42,904 bases of DNA, taken from positions 23,001-65,904 of the forward strand of contig CAJUJK010000021.1 in assembly GCA_910586705.1 (NCBI GenBank), read 5' to 3'. The position numbers were made by a program, and so were the translations under genes. This document shows, one piece after another, positions 26,670-34,342 of the stretch. The notes below the pieces were generated by a model. The model was not told the DNA's origin, made no database searches, and saw only the letters and a list, made by a program, of their open reading frames with translations. Position 1 is the first letter of the stretch; each line of letters starts with the position of its first letter. Source of the DNA: an uncultured Lachnospiraceae bacterium (GTDB lineage: Bacteria; Bacillota; Clostridia; Lachnospirales; Lachnospiraceae).

Positions 26670-26933
26670 ATGGCTAATATCAAATCTGCAAAAAAGAGAA
26701 TTCTGGTAAACAGGACGAAGGCTGAGAGAAACAAATCCATCAAGTCCGGCGTCAAAACAGCGATCAAGAAAGTGTACGCTGCCATCGAGGCGAATGACAA
26801 GGATGCCGCACAGAGCGCGCTTCTTGCAGCGACCAGCGCGATCGACAAGGCTACCAAGAAAGGCGTTTACCACAAGAATACCTCTGCCAGAAAGGTTTCC
26901 CGCATGAGCCTTGCCGTAAATAAGATGGCGTAA
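26670..26933 (+). CDS. rpsT: 30S ribosomal protein S20
   Basis: The 87-residue basic protein MANIKSAKKRILVNRTKAER has the family's full length and the conserved helices that bind 16S rRNA. ATG 26670 follows GGAGG with 5-base spacing; an in-frame ATG at 26568 lies in the leader and is rejected. It is a monocistronic gene on the plus strand with its own promoter (26536-26564) and terminator (26974-27003). Confidence 0.97.
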   Translation: MANIKSAKKRILVNRTKAERNKSIKSGVKTAIKKVYAAIEANDKDAAQSALLAATSAIDKATKKGVYHKNTSARKVSRMSLAVNKMA

Positions 26934-26973
26934 GAAGCGGTCGGTATTTTCTTATAATATGTATGACAGTATG

Positions 26974-27003
26974 AAAGGCGGATGCTTTTGCACCCGCCTT
27001 TTT
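26974..27003 (+). terminator. Rho-independent terminator of rpsT
   Basis: AAAGGCGG pairs with CCGCCTTT (8 bp), with an inner TGC/GCA and a TTTT loop, followed by TTT. It lies about 40 bases after the rpsT stop. Confidence 0.85.
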
Positions 27004-27044
27004 CGCGCGCTGACAGTATTGACGTGGGTGTGAATTGTAACTTC

Positions 27045-27923
27045 TTAGCGGCTGTGTCCGCCGCCTCCGTGATGACCGCCTCCGCCGCCATGGCTTCCGC
27101 CGCCTCCACCGCCGTGACCGCCGCTGCTCGTCTGGATTTTCCGCTGCGTCACCGTCTTTCGCAAAAACCGGTCCTGCGCCACCCGGAATACAGGCTCCCT
27201 GCCCGCCACATAGGTGGTAGCCGTGGTGGTCTTTTTACCCTCTTTTGACCGCCAGTTGACCGCCGCAAAAATGACAGCCGATATTATTCCAATCAGCCAT
27301 GGCACAAATCCCGGCACAGACAGATGGGACACATTCCAGCCCATCATATCGTGATAAAAATCATTGACATAGGTCTTGTAAGCGCGGTACGGGTCGTTCT
27401 CCACATACCGGTACACATTGTCCAGAAGATGGTCGATATCTTCCACATAATAGGCGTCCCGCGCCCGCCCTGTGGTGCACAGCCATGTATGTATACTGCC
27501 GTCATCCTCCCTCGACCAGTTGTCCACCAGCATCACGCCGTCGCCATCCGGCACGTCGTAACCAAAGCCGTCGTTCTCCCAGCGCTGTTCCGCGTACACC
27601 CTCACATACTCCTCAGAGATCACGCCCGGCTCAACCGACCGCGCGTACTCCTTCAGCGGCTCATCCAGCGTGACAAGCACGATATCGCACCCCGTCTGTT
27701 TCTCACGTTTCGCGATCAGCCTGCGCAGCTTCTCCTCCTCCTTGTCCGACAGCACACCCGCGTTGTCAAAGACCCTCTCATCGGTGACACACTCTGTATT
27801 TGTCCGCTGATAGTCCATCGTCTTTGCCAGCGCCCAGTGTCCCGCATGCAGCACGGCTGTCAGAAGCGCCGTTGCGGCAAGTATGATGTACAGCCATTTA
27901 AAATAGCGAAAATATTCTCTCAC
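27045..27923 (-). CDS. TPM-domain membrane protein with Gly/His-rich tail
   Basis: One membrane segment (WLYIILAATALLTAVL) is followed by a TPM_phosphatase (TLP18.3/Psb32/MOLO-1) domain: VFDNAGVLSDKEEEKLRRLI and VMLVDNWSREDDG. A second helix follows (LIGIISAVIFAAVNW), then a cytoplasmic region ending in a Gly/His tail of about 25 residues that could bind metal. The GTG start at 27923 is preferred since GGAAAGGA is 8 bases upstream; GTG 27977 would add 18 residues without an SD. It directly follows the zinc-ribbon gene. This pairing suggests a membrane-associated quality-control or envelope function, which is inference. Confidence 0.8.
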   Translation of the reverse strand: MREYFRYFKWLYIILAATALLTAVLHAGHWALAKTMDYQRTNTECVTDERVFDNAGVLSDKEEEKLRRLIAKREKQTGCDIVLVTLDEPLKEYARSVEPGVISEEYVRVYAEQRWENDGFGYDVPDGDGVMLVDNWSREDDGSIHTWLCTTGRARDAYYVEDIDHLLDNVYRYVENDPYRAYKTYVNDFYHDMMGWNVSHLSVPGFVPWLIGIISAVIFAAVNWRSKEGKKTTTATTYVAGREPVFRVAQDRFLRKTVTQRKIQTSSGGHGGGGGGSHGGGGGHHGGGGHSR

Positions 27924-27989
27924 CGTTCCCGTCCTTTCCCGCCGGTCCGTATCAGCCGGAGCCGGCACTTTTCCCACCTGCGCAGAAAT

Positions 27990-28973
27990 TTATAAAATCT
28001 CCAGCACATGGACAGCCATGCAGCAAAGCGCCGTCACAGCCGCAAATACCGAGGCGCTGTACGCCAGCACCTTTCCACGGGAAACAGGCGTTACACCGAT
28101 CACCTTCCCCGTCTGTCCGTTCACATGATACTGGTAAGACTGGTCCTTATAGCGGTAAACATACTGCCAGACAGGCATCAGCGCATAGCAGAAACCCTCT
28201 CTCGTCAGTTTCAGGTTCTTCCTGTAAGGACGCACCGAGGCATATCCTGTCAGGGACCCCTGCAGCAGTTCCTCTGAAGCCCGCCTTGCCTTCTGCTGCG
28301 CCCTTTCGTCCAGCTCCTGCGCCTCCTGATTGTAAACCTCGCTGAAAAAGCCCGACATGTACTGCGGCTCAAAATCCGCAAGCGCCCGGTAATCATAAGG
28401 CTCCATCAGATCCATGATACCGTCGTCCATAGCGATGGACGCGTCCACCGGGATCCGGTCAAAGTCCACATCCATCCGCCGGACCACCTCGAAATAGGAA
28501 GTCTCCGTGTACTCCGTGTCACCGCTGCGCCATGTCCTGACTTTGGTGCCCTCCCCCGCAAAATCGTAGTCCGCGTCATAGTCGTAAAGCCAGAAAGGCA
28601 CATAAATCCCTTCCATCTGCTCCAGACTCTTCGCTGACAAAAAATCGGCGGGCGCAAAAAGCCGTCTGGAAAACTCATGCTCCATTGCCGCCACCGCCAT
28701 ATTCTTTCCTATACAGAAAGGCAGGATCAGTCTGGGCTCAAAGACGCCTTCCACCCGCTCATTGAATATCAGATATGTGCCGCAATGTTCGCATCTGCAC
28801 GCCGACGTATGCGCCGTATACTGTAAGGGCGCGCCGCAGTTCACGCATTGCACAAGGGAACTGTCCCCTATCTTTTCCTCACTGTCCACACTCTCGCAGT
28901 GAGGGCAGTACATCTTTTTCTTTTCCGGGGAATAAACCGTATTTCCGCCACAGTTTTTACACTTAAATAACAT
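27990..28973 (-). CDS. Double zinc-ribbon membrane-anchored protein
   Basis: The 327-residue protein starts MLFKCKNCGGNTVYSPEKKK, with CxxC...CPHC forming the first zinc ribbon, and a second pair CVNCGAPLQY...CRCEHCG. An alpha/beta region contains IYVPFWLYDYDADYDF and ALMPVWQYVYRYKDQSYQYH. One C-terminal membrane helix (VLAYSASVFAAVTALCCMAV) suggests a tail anchor. Start 28973 has AAAGGG 6 bases upstream; the longer frame to 29051 overlaps purF. Similar proteins are common, uncharacterised, in Lachnospiraceae. No enzymatic function can be assigned. Confidence 0.8.
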   Translation of the reverse strand: MLFKCKNCGGNTVYSPEKKKMYCPHCESVDSEEKIGDSSLVQCVNCGAPLQYTAHTSACRCEHCGTYLIFNERVEGVFEPRLILPFCIGKNMAVAAMEHEFSRRLFAPADFLSAKSLEQMEGIYVPFWLYDYDADYDFAGEGTKVRTWRSGDTEYTETSYFEVVRRMDVDFDRIPVDASIAMDDGIMDLMEPYDYRALADFEPQYMSGFFSEVYNQEAQELDERAQQKARRASEELLQGSLTGYASVRPYRKNLKLTREGFCYALMPVWQYVYRYKDQSYQYHVNGQTGKVIGVTPVSRGKVLAYSASVFAAVTALCCMAVHVLEIL

Positions 28974-29020
28974 CTGTTTCCCTTTCTTAGCCTTGATACC
29001 ATACTGAGAATGCCGCGTTG

Positions 29021-30427
29021 TTATTCTCTTCCGTCCCAGCAATAGGTGCACAGCTTACACCTGTCAATGCCGACAGAGGCGATCATATCATCCAGACGGT
29101 GATACCGCAATGTGGTGAAATTCAGTTTCTCCCGGATTCCCTCCAGCATCCGCCCGTACTCTGCGCTGTCGGGATCCGCATAGACCGACAGATTCGGGTA
29201 TTTGTTTTCCCCTTCCAGCTCCTGAATCACACGCCTTGCGATCAGTTCCATCTCTGACGTGGAACGGGAGAAGTTCAAGTATTTGCAGCCGTAAAGAAGT
29301 GGCGGACATGCCGGACGGATATGTACCTCCTTCGCACCGCTCTGGTAGAGGAACTCCGTCGTCTCCCGAAGCTGCGTGCCCCGCACAATGGAATCGTCAA
29401 TCAACAGAAGACTCCTGTCCTTAATCAGGTCATGCACCGGGATCAGTTTCATCTTTGCGATCAGATTCCGCTTGCTCTGGATCGTGGGCATGAAGGAACG
29501 GGGCCACGTGGGCGTATACTTGATGAACGGTCTGGAAAACGGGATCCCCGACTCGTTGGCGTAGCCGATGGCATGTGCTGTGCCCGAATCCGGCACACCC
29601 GCCACGATATCCGGCTTCACGTCGTCGCGCTTCGCTAACATCGCCCCACAGTGATAGCGCATCTCCTCCACACTGATCCCCTCGTAGGAGGAGGAAGGAT
29701 AGCCGTAATAAATCCACAAAAACGTACAGATTTTCATATCTTTGCCCGGCGCGGCAAGGGTCTGCACACCCTCCGCCGTCATAATCACAATCTCCCCGGG
29801 ACCAAGCTCCCGCTCCGGCACATAGCCCAGATTCAGATAGGCAAAGCTCTCAAAGGACACACAGCAGGCGTCGTCCTTCTTTCCGATCGTGACAGGCGTG
29901 CGCCCCATCCGGTCCCTCGCGGCATAAATTCCCTTCGGCGTCATAATCAGTATGGTCATGGAGCCGTCGATCAGCTCCTGCGCGTACTGGATGCCCTCGA
30001 TCAGGTTATCCCTCTGGTTGATGACCGCCGCAACCAGCTCCGTGGCGTTGATATCGCCGCCGCTCATCTCCAGAAAATGCCCTTTCCCGTGCTGGAAGAT
30101 TTCCGACACGATCTCGTCCTTATTGTTGATCCTGCCCACCGTCGTGATCGCATACGTGCCGTGGTGGGAACGGATAATCAGCGGCTGCGGCTCAAAGTCC
30201 GAGATACAGCCGATGCCAAGCGTCCCGTACATCTTATTTACATCCTTGTCAAATTTGGTACGGAAAGGCGTATTCTCTATGTTGTGGATCGCACGGTTAA
30301 ATCCCGCCTCCGCATCATAGAGCGCCATACCTGCCCGTCTGGTTCCCAGATGGGAATGATAGTCCGTCCCAAAAAACAAATCAAAAATACAATTCTCCTT
30401 CGATGCCACTCCAAAAAAGCCGCCCAT
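29021..30427 (-). CDS. purF: PurF-type amidophosphoribosyltransferase, divergent form
   Basis: Glutamine PRPP amidotransferase catalyses the first step of purine synthesis. The 468-residue product begins MGGFFGVASKENCIFDLFFG. An 11-12-residue propeptide before the nucleophile Cys13 is the Bacillus-type arrangement. The Ntn glutaminase domain (about 13-235) is followed by the phosphoribosyltransferase domain with LLLIDDSIVRGTQLRETTEF (PRPP loop) and a C-terminal IDRCKLCTYCWDG holding Fe-S-type cysteines. After the nucleophile the sequence GTRRAGMALYD replaces the usual LQHRGQEGAG, so it may be a paralogue rather than the main PurF. ATG 30427 has GGGAGG upstream. No other pur gene is adjacent. 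Confidence 0.88.
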   Translation of the reverse strand: MGGFFGVASKENCIFDLFFGTDYHSHLGTRRAGMALYDAEAGFNRAIHNIENTPFRTKFDKDVNKMYGTLGIGCISDFEPQPLIIRSHHGTYAITTVGRINNKDEIVSEIFQHGKGHFLEMSGGDINATELVAAVINQRDNLIEGIQYAQELIDGSMTILIMTPKGIYAARDRMGRTPVTIGKKDDACCVSFESFAYLNLGYVPERELGPGEIVIMTAEGVQTLAAPGKDMKICTFLWIYYGYPSSSYEGISVEEMRYHCGAMLAKRDDVKPDIVAGVPDSGTAHAIGYANESGIPFSRPFIKYTPTWPRSFMPTIQSKRNLIAKMKLIPVHDLIKDRSLLLIDDSIVRGTQLRETTEFLYQSGAKEVHIRPACPPLLYGCKYLNFSRSTSEMELIARRVIQELEGENKYPNLSVYADPDSAEYGRMLEGIREKLNFTTLRYHRLDDMIASVGIDRCKLCTYCWDGRE

Positions 30428-30448
30428 ACTTTCCTCCCGTTTTCTTAT

Positions 30449-30477
30449 GTTGTATGAAATTGCAACAGTTCTGTCAA
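30449..30477 (-). promoter_or_regulatory. Possible purF promoter
   Basis: On the minus strand TTGACA (30477-30472) is spaced 17 bases from TACAAC (30454-30449). The -10 is imperfect. A short palindrome TCGTGC-AAGCACGA lies just upstream. Confidence 0.4.
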
Positions 30478-30501
30478 ATTCGTGCAAGCACGATTTGCCA
30501 A

Positions 30502-31074
30502 TCACCTTCGGTCTGGCTGAACTGTTACAAATATTTCACAGCCGCAGCGTCCGCCCTCTTTTACCCGGTGCAATACTTTCTGCGCCTGCCGGTACATCTC
30601 CTTATAACTCTCGCCGGATTCTCCCAGCGCCGCCCCCGCGCTCAGCGTGACGGTGGGCATATCCCGGTCCCCGTGCAGCAGCCTGTCGTTCACAACGGCG
30701 ATCCGCCTGCGGATGCCCCTCACCTGCTCGGCTGAAAGCCCCTCAATCCAGATGCCGAAGGTATCCTCGGAAAGCCTGCCTATGCCGTCCTCTCCCCTGA
30801 AATGCTCCCGCAGCGTGGCATAGACATTTTTCAGCACCCGGTCTCCTGTCTCCCTGCCGTAGCTGTCGTTGACTTCCTGCATGTGATCCACATCTACCAG
30901 AAGAAGGCAGCCTTGCCTATGCTCGCCTGCCAGTGCGTCCTCCACTATTTTCTGAAAAGCGCTTTTGTTCACCGCGCCCGTGAGCGCGTCCCGTTTCCCG
31001 GGCCCGAAACTTTTCCCGGCTGCGTCCGCCTGCGGTTTCTGCTGTACCGGGGAACGCCTTAGAATGTTTAACAC
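30502..31074 (-). CDS. GGDEF-domain protein with destroyed signature motif
   Basis: The 190-residue single-domain protein has the diguanylate cyclase fold: DALTGAVNKSAF (29-40), VDVDHMQEVNDSYGRETGD with D61 and D63, then at the active-site turn RLSEDTF (100-106) where R(G/S)GDEF is expected, and later VTLSAGAAL. The loss of the GG(D/E)EF turn predicts no c-di-GMP synthesis; it may bind a nucleotide or a partner. There is no sensor domain and no membrane helix. It precedes the PurF-type gene by 74 bases on the same strand and borders the AT-rich restriction island. ATG 31074 follows GGAGG. Confidence 0.85.
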   Translation of the reverse strand: MLNILRRSPVQQKPQADAAGKSFGPGKRDALTGAVNKSAFQKIVEDALAGEHRQGCLLLVDVDHMQEVNDSYGRETGDRVLKNVYATLREHFRGEDGIGRLSEDTFGIWIEGLSAEQVRGIRRRIAVVNDRLLHGDRDMPTVTLSAGAALGESGESYKEMYRQAQKVLHRVKEGGRCGCEIFVTVQPDRR

Positions 31075-31105
31075 CTCTGTTTCCTCCTAGCGTCCTGCCT
31101 CTTTT

Positions 31106-31134
31106 ATCTTACTGTATATCGGGGCGGGTTGCAA
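31106..31134 (-). promoter_or_regulatory. Possible promoter of the GGDEF gene
   Basis: On the minus strand TTGCAA (31134-31129) and TAAGAT (31111-31106) are spaced 17 bases apart, about 30 bases before the start codon. Confidence 0.4.
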
Positions 31135-31211
31135 TTCCCTTTTTATTTTTACGCCCATATTTCTTTTATAATTGATGGTCAAAACTCAAACATAAAGCGG
31201 CATAATCAAGT

Positions 31212-31241
31212 ATCATAGTAACCAAAGAATAATGATAGTAA
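31212..31241 (+). promoter_or_regulatory. Direct-repeat operator candidate of the restriction system
   Basis: ATCATAGTAA (31212-31221) and ATGATAGTAA (31232-31241) repeat at exactly 20 bp, two helical turns, just before the SD AAGGAGGTGATC of the HTH regulator gene. A -10-like TATAAT stands upstream at 31167-31172. It would suit binding by a tandem-HTH controller protein. Confidence 0.45.
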
Positions 31242-31259
31242 TATCAAGGAGGTGATCAC

Positions 31260-31772
31260 GTGGATCCAGAATTTAATCCAACAGAACTCTTATTGGTTTT
31301 TGGTTCAAACATCAGGAAATCGCGTGAAATGCAGAGTTATAGCATTTCTGATCTGGCTGCATCCATCGAATATGATCGCGGCTGCCTTTCCGCATTGGAA
31401 TATGGCAAGCAGAATATCAAATACCAGACCGCACTCAATCCTGCCCGGAAACTAAATGTTCCGTTTCCAGCATTATTTTCAAGAAACTATCTCAACGGAT
31501 CAGCAAGTGATGCTATTGATTTTTCTGGTAACTTCAGGGAAGATGATTATCTCCTTGTTTTTATTGAGAATTTTCAAAGAATTATGAAACGCAAACAGAT
31601 GCGACAGATCGAAATTTATGGAGCAACTGATATACAGACCGCGATGATAAGCAGAATCATTAATCGTAAAGCACTTAATCCTACAGTTAAAACACTTTAC
31701 GCAATGGCTTATACAACAGACACAGAAATGTACCGTCTATTTTTAAGAAGTTCAAGGGAGGAAGATATATGA
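31260..31772 (+). CDS. Tandem-HTH XRE-family controller of the restriction-modification system
   Basis: The 170-residue protein starts at GTG 31260 behind the perfect SD AAGGAGGTGATC. Residues about 15-70 form an XRE-type helix-turn-helix (NIRKSREMQSYSISDLAASI, 'SALEYGKQNIKY'). A second HTH-like unit lies at about 100-160 (FQRIMKRKQMRQIEIYGA, 'QTAMISRIINRKAL'). Classical C proteins of restriction systems are about 80 residues with one HTH, so this is a double-length form. It overlaps the nuclease start by 4 bases (ATGA), so translation is coupled. Its role, delaying nuclease expression, is inferred from position. Confidence 0.75.
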   Translation: MDPEFNPTELLLVFGSNIRKSREMQSYSISDLAASIEYDRGCLSALEYGKQNIKYQTALNPARKLNVPFPALFSRNYLNGSASDAIDFSGNFREDDYLLVFIENFQRIMKRKQMRQIEIYGATDIQTAMISRIINRKALNPTVKTLYAMAYTTDTEMYRLFLRSSREEDI

Positions 31773-32851
31773 TTTTTACACCTTATTCAGATGAATCTAA
31801 AGTAATTAACATGATACGCCGCTTTCGTAATGAAGATTATGCATTAGTCCGCATGACATTTTACAAAGTAGCTAATAATAGGGGTGACAGACGTTTTTCC
31901 ATTGAAAAACTAAAGCGAAAAATGGAAAACGGTGAGATTAACGAAGGTGATCTTCTTTATATTTCAATCTTTCGGCAAGCAAATGGCATTCCACGAATTT
32001 ATATAATCAATTTGACGCACAATATCCCGACTGAAAATGATTTGCTTCATGCAATTGGTGTGGATGCCATTACAGACCTGCTCTATCAGATTAAACCCCG
32101 CTTACAAGAAATTGTCAACGGAGGTTTCTTTGACAACGCTAAAGGATACGGTCCAATTGCGCCAAAAGATGTCGGGGATACCTTAGAAGCTCTTCTTGGA
32201 ATAAATACGAACAATCGTATAGATGCAGATTATAACGGTCTGATAGAAATAAAATCAAAAGGCGGAAGCAGAACATTAGACACACTATTCACTTTAAGAC
32301 CACAGTTTGAGGGAACAAGGGTTGCGGAATATGAACCATCAGACCGAAACAGAGTATCAGCATTTGCAAGAATATATGGTTATGATTCAGATGCTCATCC
32401 TGGATATAACAGTCTGTACATAACCATAGGTTCGGCGGAGGCGCCTCAGAACAATCATGGTTTTTATCTCCATGTAAATGATGAAGGCAGACAGGTCAAC
32501 ATCGTCTGTCGCAACCCCATCACCGGCAAACCAGAGATCGCTGCATATTGGTCCTTTGATGCCCTAAGACAACAGCTATACCTGAAACATCCCTCCACAT
32601 TATGGGTTAAAGCCGAAAGCAGAGAAGTGAATGGAATGGTTCAATTCAAATATCACGAAATCGAATTTTCCAGAGCTCCCCAGTTTACAACATTTCTCTC
32701 TCTTATTAAAACTGGTGTCATTACTTATGATTGGCGCGGATATATTACAAAAGAAGACCGATATATTGGAAAAAACCACGGAAATGCATGGCGTATTAAA
32801 CCCTATGCAAAATCAGAGTTATTTGGTGAAATCGAATTCGTGCAATTTTAG
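31769..32851 (+). CDS. Restriction endonuclease, MvaI/BcnI family
   Basis: The 360-residue protein has the MvaI/BcnI signature in the middle: GDTLEALLGINTNNRIDADY (136-155) followed by NGLIEIKSK, giving the probable metal-binding residues D154, E160 and K162. MvaI cuts CC/WGG and BcnI CC/SGG as monomers; the target here is probably a related 5-bp sequence but cannot be read from the protein. The N-terminal 120 residues are not assigned. It is AT-rich against the surrounding genome. Its end is 14 bases from the end of the convergent methyltransferase, with no terminator between. Confidence 0.85.
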   Translation: MIFTPYSDESKVINMIRRFRNEDYALVRMTFYKVANNRGDRRFSIEKLKRKMENGEINEGDLLYISIFRQANGIPRIYIINLTHNIPTENDLLHAIGVDAITDLLYQIKPRLQEIVNGGFFDNAKGYGPIAPKDVGDTLEALLGINTNNRIDADYNGLIEIKSKGGSRTLDTLFTLRPQFEGTRVAEYEPSDRNRVSAFARIYGYDSDAHPGYNSLYITIGSAEAPQNNHGFYLHVNDEGRQVNIVCRNPITGKPEIAAYWSFDALRQQLYLKHPSTLWVKAESREVNGMVQFKYHEIEFSRAPQFTTFLSLIKTGVITYDWRGYITKEDRYIGKNHGNAWRIKPYAKSELFGEIEFVQF

Positions 32852-32865
32852 GTTGCTATCTCATT

Positions 32866-34224
32866 TTATAACACTCTCATGATTTCATCAGCAACAGCTT
32901 TGGCTAATAACGGAGGAACCGCATTGCCTACCTGAGTACACTGAGGCACTTCGGTTCTTCTTTTTAATCCACCAGTTGTCCGCTTTCCCAAAAACTCAAA
33001 AGAATCATCAAAAGATTGACATCTTGCCATTTCTCTGACACTGATCGTTCTTGCTTCCCATGGATTAATATAATCATCCGGAAGAGTAACTACTGTTGCT
33101 GAAGGTTCAACGGCATTTAATCTTTGTCTGATATTCTTCTTTGTCAAAAGGACATCTAATGCGTGATCTGGTGCATCTCCATTCCTAAATAACTCTATAA
33201 CATCATTTGTCTGCATATCCAGTTTATCGCAGCACAGCTGAATCAAAGAATTACTTCCCGTGATATCAATTCCCTCTTCTTTAATTCGTTTTCTCAACGC
33301 AGAACCATCTTCGCCCTGATTGAATAATGCAAATCTTTCCAAAACGACATCCGTTGCATTAGGAAGTTCAAGATTCTGAAGATGGCTTCTATCACAAGGA
33401 ATTGGTTGTCCTGTTATAAATGACGGTGTTCTGCCAGCACTACTTTCTATCTGGTAATCGGAAGGCCTTTGGTTAACTCTGTTTCGTAAATTTTCGTCAT
33501 TTATCAAATCCCCAATTGCATCACTTAATGTAAGTTGCTGTTCTGACGTAACTGTAGGTTCTGGATAGGCTGGAACGGGAAGATTTTTTCGATATCCTAT
33601 AAAAATCACACGATTCCTTCTTTGTGGAACACCATAATCCGCAGCATTCAAAATTCGCGGTTTTAAAGTATCATACCCTATTCTCTTTAATTCGGCAGTT
33701 AATATATCCGGTGTAACAGAACCATCGGGATATACAGGACCTTCCTCAATAATATTTCCTTCCGAATCATATAAATCCAATCCCCTGTATCCCAAAAATT
33801 GCATGTCCATAAACCCCTCTACATTTTCAAGAACAATATATTTGGGATTTACCTCATTTATAACCCTGACATATTCTCCAAACAACAAATTTCTTGGATC
33901 TTCTCTATCACGTCTTCCAGCACGTGAAAAACCTTGACAACTTGGACCGCCTATCATCAAGTCTATTTCTGGTATGGATTGATTACGAAATATCTCAAGT
34001 TCACTTATTTTCTGATTAATAAAATCTCCATGCAAATTTCTGATATCAGCCCTTTCAAACCATGTATTGTGACCTTGAATAAGCCCTAATTGTGCATGAC
34101 GATATTTATACGTCACTTCTACCATATCACTTATATCTGAACTAAACAGGATATGAAATCCTGATTGTATCAAACCTTCAGAACATCCTCCTGCTCCGCA
34201 AAACAAATCTATTGCATATGGCAT
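32866..34224 (-). CDS. dcm: DNA (cytosine-5) methyltransferase of the restriction system
   Basis: The 452-residue m5C methyltransferase contains motif I DLFCGAGGCSEG (6-17), motif IV GGPSCQGFS (92-100, nucleophile Cys97, with Ser in place of the usual Pro before it), motif VI LENVEG (132-137), motif VIII VPQRRNRVIFIGYR, a variable target-recognition region (about 240-400), motif IX and motif X VGNAVPP at the end. It protects host DNA from the adjacent nuclease. Known MvaI and BcnI partners are N4-cytosine enzymes, so an m5C partner is a variation. ATG 34224 has GGGAGGTGG upstream. Confidence 0.93.
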   Translation of the reverse strand: MPYAIDLFCGAGGCSEGLIQSGFHILFSSDISDMVEVTYKYRHAQLGLIQGHNTWFERADIRNLHGDFINQKISELEIFRNQSIPEIDLMIGGPSCQGFSRAGRRDREDPRNLLFGEYVRVINEVNPKYIVLENVEGFMDMQFLGYRGLDLYDSEGNIIEEGPVYPDGSVTPDILTAELKRIGYDTLKPRILNAADYGVPQRRNRVIFIGYRKNLPVPAYPEPTVTSEQQLTLSDAIGDLINDENLRNRVNQRPSDYQIESSAGRTPSFITGQPIPCDRSHLQNLELPNATDVVLERFALFNQGEDGSALRKRIKEEGIDITGSNSLIQLCCDKLDMQTNDVIELFRNGDAPDHALDVLLTKKNIRQRLNAVEPSATVVTLPDDYINPWEARTISVREMARCQSFDDSFEFLGKRTTGGLKRRTEVPQCTQVGNAVPPLLAKAVADEIMRVL

Positions 34225-34342
34225 ATAGCCACCTCCCTATAATTCCATTGTAATCGTATCATATCCTCTAAAAAAATCCAGGTGTTATTGTGAAAACCGC
34301 TTCTTCAATTCATTATGCCATAAGTAAAGTACACCGACTAAT

